From NCBI RefSeq assembly GCF_900112795.1, contig NZ_FONA01000018.1, positions 33,636 to 97,635 on the forward strand: 64,000 nt of DNA, read 5' to 3'. Below, one piece after another: positions 54,191 to 62,266 of this stretch. The position numbers and the translations under genes were made by a program. The stretch comes from Thermophagus xiamenensis (GTDB taxonomy: Bacteria; Bacteroidota; Bacteroidia; Bacteroidales; Marinilabiliaceae). Under the pieces are notes generated by a model. That model was given only the letters and a program-made list of their open reading frames with translations. It did no database searches and was not told the origin of the DNA. Within the stretch, counting starts at the first letter, position 1; the number at the start of each line of letters is the position of its first letter.

Positions 54191-55261
54191 TTAGTGCTTC
54201 CTTTCAAATTCCTGCATCACTTCTACCAGCGCTTTAACGCTTTCAATAGGCAATGCATTATAGGTAGAGGCTCTGAAACCACCTACACTTCTGTGACCTT
54301 TAATTCCAACCATACCACGTTGCGTAGCGAAGTCAAGGAATTCTTTTTCCAGGTCGGCATATTCTTCATTCATTACAAAGCATATGTTCATAAGGGAACG
54401 GTCTTCGTGGTTGGTGACGGTGGCTTTGAACAATTTGTTTCGGTCGATTTCATCATAAAGTAGTGCTGCCTTTTCCCGGTTGCGTTTTTGCATTTCAGCA
54501 ACGCCTCCCTGTTGTTTCAGCCATTTCAGTGTTTGGAGGGCTGCAAAGACAGGAAGCACCGGAGGTGTGTTAAACATCGACCCTTTTTCAACATGGGTGC
54601 GATAATCCAGCATTGTTGGAATGGGGCGGTCAACCTTTCCCAAAATGTCGGTTTTTACAACTACAAAAGCCACGCCGGCCGGAGCCAGATTTTTCTGGGC
54701 ACCTCCATATATCAATGCATATTTGGATACATCTACCGGGCGAGAAAAAATATCAGACGACATATCGGCCACCAACGGAACATTTACATCCAGGTCCTCT
54801 TTTATTTCGGTACCATAAATGGTGTTGTTGGTGGTTATATGAAGGTAGTCGGCATCTTCGGGTACAGAAAATCCTTTAGGGATATAGTTATAGTTGGCAT
54901 CTTTGGATGAAGCCACCTCCACAACTTCCCCAAAAAGATGAGCTTCTTTTTGCGCTTTTGAGGCCCATGCTCCGGTATTTAAATAAGCAGCCTTCTTGTT
55001 CAATAAGTTGTAAGGAACCATGCAAAACTGTGTGCTGGCACCACCTCCTAGAAAAAGTACCTCATAGCCTTGCGGAATATCTAGTATCTCTTTGAAAAGC
55101 GCGCGCGCTTCGTCCATTACTGCCACAAATTCTTTCCCACGGTGCGATACTTCCATTACCGACAAGCCGGTACCTGCAAAATTCAGCACAGCTTCGGCGG
55201 TGTTTTTGATCGTATATTCCGGTAAAATGGATGGGCCTGCATAAAAGTTGTGTTTCTTCAT
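54191..55261 (-). CDS. serC: Phosphoserine aminotransferase
   Basis: The 356-residue class V aminotransferase begins [15 protein letters not shown]. The PLP-binding Lys lies in [13 protein letters not shown] near residue 190, and the substrate loop includes [17 protein letters not shown] near the C-terminus. It converts 3-phosphohydroxypyruvate to phosphoserine. It is first in the minus-strand set serC-serA-DUF1015, but a 655-bp repeat-filled gap separates it from serA, so serA may need its own promoter. Confidence 0.96.
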   Translation of the reverse strand: MKKHNFYAGPSILPEYTIKNTAEAVLNFAGTGLSVMEVSHRGKEFVAVMDEARALFKEILDIPQGYEVLFLGGGASTQFCMVPYNLLNKKAAYLNTGAWASKAQKEAHLFGEVVEVASSKDANYNYIPKGFSVPEDADYLHITTNNTIYGTEIKEDLDVNVPLVADMSSDIFSRPVDVSKYALIYGGAQKNLAPAGVAFVVVKTDILGKVDRPIPTMLDYRTHVEKGSMFNTPPVLPVFAALQTLKWLKQQGGVAEMQKRNREKAALLYDEIDRNKLFKATVTNHEDRSLMNICFVMNEEYADLEKEFLDFATQRGMVGIKGHRSVGGFRASTYNALPIESVKALVEVMQEFERKH

Positions 55262-55379
55262 TCCCTGTTAATTTTAATGATGATTATACATTGATTTAAT
55301 ATTCGATTAATGCTACTGTGATGTTCTAAAACTTAAAATTGCATAAATGCAAGCTTTTGGCATATGATTTTAATCAGCC

Positions 55380-55387
55380 CAAAGTTA
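55380..55387 (-). promoter_or_regulatory. Possible -7 box for serC
   Basis: CAAAGTTA on plus reads TAACTTTG on minus, matching TAnnTTTG; it lies 119 bp from the serC ATG. No spaced -33 TTG was found. Confidence 0.35.
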
Positions 55388-55608
55388 GTGAATAATGGTT
55401 TTCCCCGGCTTCCTTTTGCTGATTTTTTTCATTAATTAGGATAGAAGACAGAGGTCGGAAGCCAGAGGACAGAAGTCAGAAGCCAGAGGCCGGAAGCCGG
55501 AAGTCAGAAATAATTAGAGGATATAAGTTGATATAAATGGAAATATGTAGATATAAAATAGCCAATGGCCTATTGGCCTAACAACCTAACGGCCTGGTAG
55601 GCTATTAG

Positions 55609-55701
55609 CACTCTGTGAAACTCTGTGTTACCACTGTGAAACTCTGTGATATATTAAATTACACAGAGTACCACAGAGGACTTCACAGTGTTTCACAGTG
55701 G
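55609..55701. repeat. CTCTGTG / CACAGAG imperfect inverted repeat
   Basis: The left arm (55609-55650) has CACTCTGTGAAACTCTGTG and CCACTGTGAAACTCTGTG. The right arm (55661-55701) has ACACAGAGTACCACAGAGG and TTTCACAGTGG. The loop is about 10 nt of AT. Confidence 0.75.
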
Positions 55702-55880
55702 AAATAACTGAGAATTAAAAGATACAAGTAGAAATAGAGTAGATAAAAACAGCCCTTTTGGCCAATAGGTCATTAGGCCGTTAGGCTGTTTTGCGGTGAT
55801 ATTGAGGGGATTGATGTGCTAATATGCTAATTTTGAAAGAATGTTTCTGTGAAATATTCATCTTATATCTTATATCTAAA

Positions 55881-55920
55881 AATCTAATAATCTAATAATC
55901 TAATAATCTAATAATCTAAT
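55881..55920 (+). repeat. Octamer tandem repeat AATCTAAT x5
   Basis: Five perfect head-to-tail copies of an 8-bp unit. A related shorter run is near 61327-61343. Confidence 0.85.
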
Positions 55921-56065
55921 AGAAGCCAGAGGCCAGAAGACAGAAATAATTAGAGGATATAAGTTGATATAAATAGAAATAAGGTAGATATAAATAGTCT
56001 AACAGCCTATTGGCCTATTAACCTATTGGCCTAATAGCCTAGTGGCCTATTGCTCGCCACCCTTT

Positions 56066-56287
56066 TTACCTTTGAAAAGGATTGTCATCGAAGCTATTCT
56101 GCTTTAAAATATCTTCATCCTCATTGTTATAATCAGTGGAAGTGGAATTAATTTCACTATCGAGAGTAGAGAAAAGCCCGCCCTGACCAGGAGGCCCATC
56201 TTCAGATGCCGCCAGTAATAAAAAATGACGGTCTAAACTCACCTCTTGCAGTTCAGGTCTTGTATATGGCTTTTTGCATTTATGCAT
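56066..56287 (-). CDS. Short Bacteroidales-type peptide, function unknown
   Basis: The 73-residue peptide begins MHKCKKPYTRPELQEVSLDR, followed by a short hydrophobic LLLAAS and a Gly/Pro/Asp/Asn-rich acidic tail. The layout (basic start, Y-x-x-P, LL-x-A-S, acidic tail) resembles the many small K-x-Y-x-x-P peptides of Bacteroidales. The role is not known; some look like precursors of secreted peptides. It is flanked on both sides by repeats and lies 335 bp beyond the 3' end of the large secreted protein gene on the same strand. Confidence 0.6.
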   Translation of the reverse strand: MHKCKKPYTRPELQEVSLDRHFLLLAASEDGPPGQGGLFSTLDSEINSTSTDYNNEDEDILKQNSFDDNPFQR

Positions 56288-56297
56288 TCCTGTGAAA

Positions 56298-56425
56298 TTT
56301 ATCTAATTCATTTGGTATAATGAGCTTAAAATAGTAATTTGTGGATAGTCATTATTTAATCAACACTAAGGACTAATGACTATTTACTAATCACTACAAA
56401 CTTCTTCTGCCTTCTGAATGTAACA
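56298..56425 (-). repeat. GCATG-type element remnant (copy n)
   Basis: Tail TTTATCTAATTCATTTGG, a short TAGTCATT...AATGACTATTTACTAATCAC array and a truncated TTCTTCTGCCTTCTG. The remaining gap to 56621 holds a GGCC-type scrap (56547-56575) and no gene. Confidence 0.6.
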
Positions 56426-56621
56426 AAGCCCATATCAGCACATTCATTAATGCTCATTTTTTTAGTCTAAAGGGATGGCCATCCCAACCCTCATTAAATA
56501 CAATTAGTTATATATTGATTTTTTCTGCCATTCCTTCGGGACTTAGGCCTCTAGGTCATTAGGCCATTACCTACTTTACATCTATCATATCTCTCTATCT
56601 CTTTTCATCTGTCATCTGAAA

Positions 56622-59249
56622 TTAAAAAACCGTTTTATATTCAAGTTTTTCCTTTTCCGATTCAACAATCAGTATTACCATTCCCTTGTTTGAGACTTTA
56701 ATTCTGTTTTCCGATTGCGGTTTAAGCTCTCCGGTGGCAATTATTTTGCCTTTTATATCAATTAATTTGTATCCGGGATTCTTTAGTGTGCCGATATATG
56801 CAATTATTTCAGAATCGGTAGAATAAATTGAGGTCTTGTTTTCGTTTGAGTTATTGGTGTTTTCTTCTATGTCGGTTGGAATATATTTTGATCCGGAGAC
56901 ATAAAGCACGAAACGGTCGTTGTATGTTCCCGTATTTTCTGCCATGAAATGGTATGATCCGTTTTCTGAAAGATTAATTATTTCCCCTGTTGTCTTATCT
57001 TCCAGTAAAACTTTGGAATTGGAAGGCAGCGTGTTTTCCTTTATTTTAATTTCTACGTTTCCTGTTTTATCAATTTTGTAACCCAGCGGGATGATTATAT
57101 CCGTTGTAGAAGGTATTAGGCCGTTAATGGCTAATGATTTTGCGCTTAGTAGCGTGTAAATTTGACAATATTGAGGGCTGTAAGTAAACATTTTGTCGGT
57201 GTCATAGGTATCACCGTAGTCGTTTGATGCATTTTCGGCAAAGACCACCGCTGTTTCATCGGTTTTGCCATCTATTATGGATTCCAACTTGAGTATCGGA
57301 TATTTGGTAGATGTAGATTTAAGATAAGAGGTGGTATTAGCCTTTAAAGCACCGGTACTAAAACCTACCGATGCTGAAGAGTAGCCTATCTGTACTTTCA
57401 TCCAGAACGCCTGATGAGAAGGTATATCCGGTGTATTGTTGGGAATACCTATGCCCACTCCGGAGGTGGCATTATAGGTGTTGTACTTTTCATTAACGTT
57501 ATCCCAAATCCAAAAAGAAGGAGCTACCGCGGAAGTATCAAATTCCAATTGAGTGAAATCAAGGGTGGCAGAATATGGATTGGCGACAAGGTTCCAGCCC
57601 AGACCGGCATTGCTGCGTAACAACGTCTTCGTAAAGTCCCAGGTTACCGGTGTTCCTGAAAATATCATATCCTGGTCGCTCCGGCAAATATAGCCCGTAC
57701 CGGGAATTAATGTTTCATCGGCCCCTTTAAGAATGTAACTATCCGCACTATTTTGATATTCATACAGTAAATTGGTTATGCCAATGTTACTTTTGTTGGT
57801 CCCAATTACGGGTACCCCGAAATTATAGTTACGGGTTGGCGAGGCAACCTTTTGATAAAACATAACGTTTTCGGGATTTACTATGAGCGAATCGCCCTGC
57901 GGAATGAAGGAGGCGTTAACTTCGGATGATGATTGAAGCATAAATACGCCGGTTATGGTGAGGGTCCCGTCACTTTGTGTTAATGAAGCACCGGGTTCAA
58001 TGTACAGATTTTTTACCGATAAGTCGCTGTTTAAATCGGGGTAAATTGACAATCCGGTAGGTATCAGCACGCTTTCGCCATCGGGATAAACGGTGTCATC
58101 CCAGTTATCGGGATTGGTCCAGTCGGAGCCCTGTTCGCCCGTCCAGATGATTAAATCTTCGGTAGTGAATGTTTTGGTGCTCGACAGTTCCGTTTGTTTG
58201 TTTCCCGATACGTCTTCAAATTTTTGCAAAAAAGTGATTGAATAGGTCGTGTTATCTTCCAATGGTGATTCGGGTGTCAGGGTGAGTGTTTTGCCGTCAT
58301 CGCTAACAGATAACGTGTAAGGCACTTCGCCTTCTCCATTCAATAATCTGATATAATCAGTGATGTTAGACTGGGCTAATGAATCACCATTGCTGCCTAA
58401 AATTTTTTCGGAATAGGAAAGAATGATGGTTGAATAGATTGAGATATTTTCAGCCCCATCATCCGGCTCAACTTCGTTCAATATTGGAGGGATTAGATCT
58501 ATAGCATATGTTTTAACTTCACTGAACCCTGAGCTGTTCTGCGCAACAACATGCAGAAAATAGATGTTTCCGTACGATAGGGCAGAAACATTTATGGTTT
58601 CTGAAAATGGGGTGTCGGCGGTCATAGATCCACTTCCTGATAATTCGGCAGGACTACCATATAGATTATATCCGCCGGCTATTTGTGTTTCGGAAGGAGC
58701 AGTAAAGTCAGTGGTTATGACATAATAATAGGTGCCGTCCTTGTTGGTTTGACCGTTGAGGGTAACACTGGTCGGACTTTGATTGGAAATATTGGGATAG
58801 CCTTCATACCATGAGGGAAATCCACCGGTGGTGGTGAATGTCCAATACGGTTGATTGGGATTTCCGAAATATAAATCGTTCCAGTAACTGCCGTTGACCT
58901 GAATGGCATTTTCAGTTGTAGTTACATAGTATTCAGTTTCTTCATTTAGATTATAGCCGGAAAGATCTATGGTCAGGACATTATCCGAAATGGAAAGAGC
59001 CTCATCCGGTCCAAATCTGTCTGAGCCTGTAGATAAATAAAATATAACGTCTTCTTGAGTTTCTAAATATATGAATTTTCCTGAAGAAAATTCAATTTCA
59101 GTTCCGGGATCGAAAGTGATGGTTAGGACGGGTGAAGTGGAAACATTTACTGCCCCGATTTCGGGTGAATAAGTTTGCCCGTTCAATTGTGAGGAAGACA
59201 CTAGACAAGCAAAAATAATCCCACCAATTATTTGTAATAGTTTATTCAT
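56622..59249 (-). CDS. Large secreted Ig-like protein with a T9SS-type C-terminal tail
   Basis: The 875-residue protein has a signal peptide (LLQIIGGIIFACLVSSSQLNGQ). It has Big_5/SbsA-like Ig domains at about 26-135 and 255-370 (PDDGAENISIYSTIILSYSE...GKTLTLTPESPLEDNTTYSI), then a beta-helix-like or adhesin-type centre (DNWDDTVYPDGESVLIP...). The C-terminal beta-domain of about 75 residues ends YKLIDIKGKIIATGEL...KGMVILIVESEKEKLEYKTVF, like type IX sorting domains. It is probably exported and attached at the cell surface. It is flanked by repeat blocks on both sides. Confidence 0.8.
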   Translation of the reverse strand: MNKLLQIIGGIIFACLVSSSQLNGQTYSPEIGAVNVSTSPVLTITFDPGTEIEFSSGKFIYLETQEDVIFYLSTGSDRFGPDEALSISDNVLTIDLSGYNLNEETEYYVTTTENAIQVNGSYWNDLYFGNPNQPYWTFTTTGGFPSWYEGYPNISNQSPTSVTLNGQTNKDGTYYYVITTDFTAPSETQIAGGYNLYGSPAELSGSGSMTADTPFSETINVSALSYGNIYFLHVVAQNSSGFSEVKTYAIDLIPPILNEVEPDDGAENISIYSTIILSYSEKILGSNGDSLAQSNITDYIRLLNGEGEVPYTLSVSDDGKTLTLTPESPLEDNTTYSITFLQKFEDVSGNKQTELSSTKTFTTEDLIIWTGEQGSDWTNPDNWDDTVYPDGESVLIPTGLSIYPDLNSDLSVKNLYIEPGASLTQSDGTLTITGVFMLQSSSEVNASFIPQGDSLIVNPENVMFYQKVASPTRNYNFGVPVIGTNKSNIGITNLLYEYQNSADSYILKGADETLIPGTGYICRSDQDMIFSGTPVTWDFTKTLLRSNAGLGWNLVANPYSATLDFTQLEFDTSAVAPSFWIWDNVNEKYNTYNATSGVGIGIPNNTPDIPSHQAFWMKVQIGYSSASVGFSTGALKANTTSYLKSTSTKYPILKLESIIDGKTDETAVVFAENASNDYGDTYDTDKMFTYSPQYCQIYTLLSAKSLAINGLIPSTTDIIIPLGYKIDKTGNVEIKIKENTLPSNSKVLLEDKTTGEIINLSENGSYHFMAENTGTYNDRFVLYVSGSKYIPTDIEENTNNSNENKTSIYSTDSEIIAYIGTLKNPGYKLIDIKGKIIATGELKPQSENRIKVSNKGMVILIVESEKEKLEYKTVF

Positions 59250-59561
59250 GCTTATTAATAAATTTTATTTCAAAGTAACCATGTTCAAAAGCTATTGAAT
59301 TATCGACCAATTAATGGAGATAATCGATACCAAAATTATTTAATTTTATGCGGAAGGATTACTCTATGAAAGTGATAGTTGATGAAAGATTATAAAGTTT
59401 TGACTAAAGGATAATCTTAATGAACTAAGTGGGATTATTTGCCGATAAAGAAGATGTAAAAGTTCGCAGGCAGAAGGGGCGACAGAACGGTAACCCGGTA
59501 AAAACTCCCCACCTTCACCCCCCAACCCCCTGAAGGGGGTGCGCCGGCCCGCAGAAGCCAG

Positions 59562-59637
59562 TTAGGCCAATAGGTCATTAGGCCGCTAGGCGATTAGGCC
59601 ATTAGACCATTAGGCCATTAGGCTATTAGGCTATTAG
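59562..59637 (+). repeat. 76-bp perfect direct repeat, left copy
   Basis: Made of TTAGGCCAATAGGTCATTAG-type units. It is identical over 76 bp to 61152-61227, and the two copies flank the methyltransferase gene. Confidence 0.9.
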
Positions 59638-59792
59638 AAACGGAGTCCGAAGGACTCCTATGTATATAGCTTAGATGCAATTAACCAGAAGCCAGATGTC
59701 AGAAACCAGAAGCCAGATGTCAGAATAAAAGATATAAGTAGAAATAAATAGAAATATGTAGATATAAATTGTTTATTGCAAAATCAGCCTAA
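59621..59792 (+). repeat. 172-bp direct repeat, left copy
   Basis: Matches 63686-63857 with two differences (59639 and 59659). It includes the GGAGTCC-GAA-GGACTCC hairpin, CAGAAGCCAGATGTCAGAA tandem units and the ATATAAGTAGAAATAAATAG block. Confidence 0.9.
59642..59658. repeat. Perfect mini-hairpin GGAGTCC-GAA-GGACTCC
   Basis: A 7-bp perfect stem with a 3-nt loop. A second copy is at 63707-63723. Confidence 0.85.
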
Positions 59793-59880
59793 TGGCCTAT
59801 TAACCTATTAGCCTAATAGCCTTTTTTGCCAGCCGCGAAGGGGCGAAAGCTTTGTAGCAAATATAAGCAACAAAAACCAT

Positions 59881-59897
59881 CGACGCCGTAGGTGTCG
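59881..59897. repeat. Mini-hairpin CGACGCC-GTA-GGTGTCG
   Basis: A 7-bp stem (one G-T pair as RNA) with a GTA loop, 16 bp after TTTGTAGCAAATATAAGC. Confidence 0.7.
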
Positions 59898-60298
59898 AAT
59901 AATTATTGGTCACAAATGGTAGGGTCAAATGGTGGAAAGGTTGAAAGGCGAAATGGCAGAATGGCAGCCCCAACGTAACAGCAGAACGTTAAGGCAGAAA
60001 TAATTAAAGGATATAGGATAGAAATAAGGTGGAAATAAAATAGATATAAATTGCATGCTTCAAAATCAGCACATCAAATAATAGATAATTAGATTTTTAG
60101 ATGCAAGATATTAGATGAACATTTTACGGAATTATTTTTTGCATTAGCAAATCAGCACATTAGCAAATCAATCCCTTCAATCACCTCAATCTCTTCAATC
60201 TCATCGCCTAACAGCCTAACAACCTATTGGCCTAATAACCTAATGGCCTACCAGCCTAACAGCCCATTGGCCTAATAGCCTAGTGGCCTTTATTGCCA

Positions 60299-60311
60299 GC
60301 CGCGGAGCGGC
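60299..60311. repeat. Mini-hairpin GCCGC-GGA-GCGGC
   Basis: A perfect 5-bp GC stem 16 bp from the methyltransferase stop codon. It could also act in 3'-end formation for that gene. Confidence 0.7.
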
Positions 60312-60326
60312 GACCGAACGATAGGA

Positions 60327-61076
60327 CTAGGTTTGTGGCGTAAGGCGTGCCAGATAATCGTAATGATTGCCCAACGCCAGACGTTCCATCCGAAAGCCGT
60401 GTTTTCCGGCATAAAACTCCAGCAGTTGATCGTCGATGAAAAGCCACGGGAAGCGACGTCCTTTTTCACCTTTGTAGCTCATCCGGTATTCCACTTCACC
60501 GTAATATTTGTTATTGAGTTGTATGAGTAATGAGCCGTCATCTTGCAGAAAAAGATAACGAAGGTCGGAACTGTCTACCACTATTTGTCCGCCGGGGGCC
60601 AGCAAGCGTCTGGCTTTGGCGAAAAAGGTTCCCAAACGGTTAATACTGCCAACAATGCCCATCCCGTTCATCATCATCAACAAAGTATCATACTGGCAGT
60701 TCGCCGATAATCTGAAAAAATCATCATGTATGATATTGCGCACCCCACGCTTTTGCATTATCTCACAAGCGCCGGGTGAGGTCTCCAACGCGGTGACTTT
60801 ATGGCCATGTTCCTGAAGCCATAACGAATGGGGACCGGCACAGGCGCCGATGTCCAGCACATGTCCCCGACAATGTTGCAGAGCCGTTATTTCCAGTGCC
60901 GGCATTTGGTGATACGACCGAAACAGATAGTTTACGGGGATTACGTCCGTCTCAGCCACATTGCTCCATACTTCTATATTTAAACTATCATCGGAAGTAT
61001 GGTAGTAATCGACACAGGCCCGCCCCATAATATCAGGGGATGTTGAAATGCTATTGGACGAATTTGTTTTTTTCAC
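60327..61076 (-). CDS. Class I SAM-dependent methyltransferase
   Basis: The 249-residue protein has methyltransferase motif I in HVLDIGACAGPHSLWLQEHG near residue 70. Motif II is VTALETSPGACEIM, and the acidic loop with an Asn-Gly MMMNGMGIVGS follows. The substrate cannot be told from the sequence. It begins with GTG at 61076, only about 10 bp from the expected transcription start; the ATG at 61025 is the alternative. It lies alone between repeat blocks, as a cassette-like island. Confidence 0.8.
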   Translation of the reverse strand: MKKTNSSNSISTSPDIMGRACVDYYHTSDDSLNIEVWSNVAETDVIPVNYLFRSYHQMPALEITALQHCRGHVLDIGACAGPHSLWLQEHGHKVTALETSPGACEIMQKRGVRNIIHDDFFRLSANCQYDTLLMMMNGMGIVGSINRLGTFFAKARRLLAPGGQIVVDSSDLRYLFLQDDGSLLIQLNNKYYGEVEYRMSYKGEKGRRFPWLFIDDQLLEFYAGKHGFRMERLALGNHYDYLARLTPQT

Positions 61077-61093
61077 TCAGTTTGTCGTTTCTG

Positions 61094-61127
61094 CAAAGAT
61101 AAGGATTTATAAAGAACCGGAAATCAA
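61094..61127 (-). promoter_or_regulatory. Promoter for the methyltransferase gene
   Basis: On the minus strand TTG (61127-61125) is followed by 23 bp and TATCTTTG (61101-61094). It lies 17 bp from the GTG start. The -33 side touches the first GGCC array. Confidence 0.5.
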
Positions 61128-61151
61128 TTAGGCCACTAGGCCATTAGGCGA

Positions 61152-61227
61152 TTAGGCCAATAGGTCATTAGGCCGCTAGGCGATTAGGCCATTAGACCAT
61201 TAGGCCATTAGGCTATTAGGCTATTAG
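61152..61227 (+). repeat. 76-bp perfect direct repeat, right copy
   Basis: Identical to 59562-59637. It lies just upstream of the methyltransferase promoter. Confidence 0.9.
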
Positions 61228-61490
61228 GCGATGAGATTGAAGAGATTGAAGGGATTGATGTGCTGATGTGCTAATGTGCTTATTAAAAAAGAATGTTTCT
61301 GTAATATATTCATCTTAAATCTTACATCTAAAAATCTAATAATCTATTTTCTGATGTGCTGATGATATTGGAATTTAGAAGTCTGAAATAATTATTGGAT
61401 ATAAGTTGATATAAATGGAAATATGATAGATATAATTAGATATAAATAGCCTAATGGCCTATTAACCTATTGACCTAATGGCCTAAAAGA

Positions 61491-61503
61491 GCCGCAGAGC
61501 GGC
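61491..61503. repeat. Mini-hairpin GCCGC-AGA-GCGGC
   Basis: A perfect 5-bp stem followed by GACATCTTTGTAGCAA. The same trailing CTTTGTAGCAA occurs near 59860. Confidence 0.75.
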
Positions 61504-61542
61504 GACATCTTTGTAGCAATAGTCCAACCATATACAACCGGA

Positions 61543-61555
61543 GCCCCAGCGGGGC
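61543..61555. repeat. Mini-hairpin GCCCC-AGC-GGGGC
   Basis: A perfect 5-bp GC stem, with CCGGA before and GGTAGAATGACAG after. Confidence 0.75.
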
Positions 61556-61985
61556 GGTAGAATGACAGACCGGATGCCAGAGGCCAGAAGCCAGAAACCA
61601 GATAAAAGGATATAAGTAGAAATACGGTGGAAATAAAATAGATATAAATTGTATGATGTAAAAATGGTCTAATGGTCTAACGGCCCATTAGCCTAATGGC
61701 CTATTTTCTAATGGCCTATCAGCCTAATAACCCATTGGCCTACCGGCCTACCGGCCCATTGGCCTAATAGCCTGGTGGCCTTTTTTTCCACCTATATCAA
61801 TTTGTATCTACATTATTTCTATTTATTTCAACCTATATCTTATGTCTGGCTTCTGACTTCTGACCTCTGACCTTTGGTCTCGTTTCAACCGGTCGTGAAT
61901 TTAGTAAAAATGACTAAAGATTGTGCTGTGAATTTAGTAAAAATTACTAAATTTAGACTTGAATTAAATTCCTGAAGCTATTGGT

Positions 61986-62266
61986 GATGAAACGAGCATG
62001 GCGGCTGTTGCCACAAAAGGACATGTATAAAAATTAAGGCAGAAGTGCACAGGCAGAAGGCAGAAGAGGTCAATAGTCATTAGTGATTAGTGGTTAGTCC
62101 TTAGTCAACAGTCTTTAGTGACTAGTGTTGATTAACTAATGACTAAAGACTAACCACTAAAGACTAATCACTAAAGACTAATCACTAAGCACTAATCACT
62201 AACCACTAATGACTAACCTTAGTTCCATTCGGCCAATGAGTTAAATAAATTATATACGAATGAAAC
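61986..62266 (+). repeat. GCATG element, long form (copy o), most complete
   Basis: GATGAAACGAGCATGGC, TTGCCACAA core, ACATGTATAA, GGCAGAAGTGCACAGGCAG and GGCAGAAG blocks, a long TTAGTCATTAG...CACTAATGACTAA inverted array (62074-62217), then TTCCATTCGGCCAATGAG and TATATACGAATGAAAC. The ATG in the last motif is the start codon of the next gene. Confidence 0.85.

Larger units (their letters stand above)
55440..56060. repeat. Composite repeat block 1
   Basis: The 804-bp serC/peptide gap holds a purine-rich AGAAGCCAGAGG array (55448-55508), an ATATAAGTTGATATAAATGG block, GGCCTATTGGCC-type arrays (55560-55605, 55756-55795, 56000-56052), a CTCTGTG inverted repeat (55609-55701), a perfect AATCTAAT x5 tandem (55881-55920), and a second AGAAGCCAGAGG / ATATAAG pair. 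No gene was seen. Confidence 0.85.
59466..60326. repeat. Composite repeat block 2
   Basis: The 1077-bp gap contains an AACCCCCTGAAGGGGG hairpin (59524-59539), a GGCC-TAAT array (59562-59637), mini-hairpins at 59642-59658, 59881-59897 and 60299-60311, CAGAAGCCAGATGTCAGAA tandem units, ATATAAGTAGAAATAAATAG blocks, an ATCAATCCCTTCAATCACC run and further GGCCTATT arrays. Only AT-rich DNA lies between 59250 and 59465. No gene was seen. Confidence 0.85.
61125..61985. repeat. Composite repeat block 3
   Basis: GGCC-TAAT arrays (61128-61227, 61446-61486, 61668-61780), a GATTGAAGAGATTGAAGGG run (61233-61260), AATCTAAT units, mini-hairpins at 61491-61503 and 61543-61555, AGAAGCCAGAAACCAG and ATATAAG blocks, and an inverted set near 61795-61880. 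Near 61898-61960, AATTTAGTAAAAATGACTAAA and a similar AATTTAGTAAAAATTACTAAA are repeated. No gene was seen. Confidence 0.85.

Noticed and set aside
54613..54879. Plus-strand frames inside serC
   Set aside because: They are shadows of the strongly supported minus-strand serC gene.
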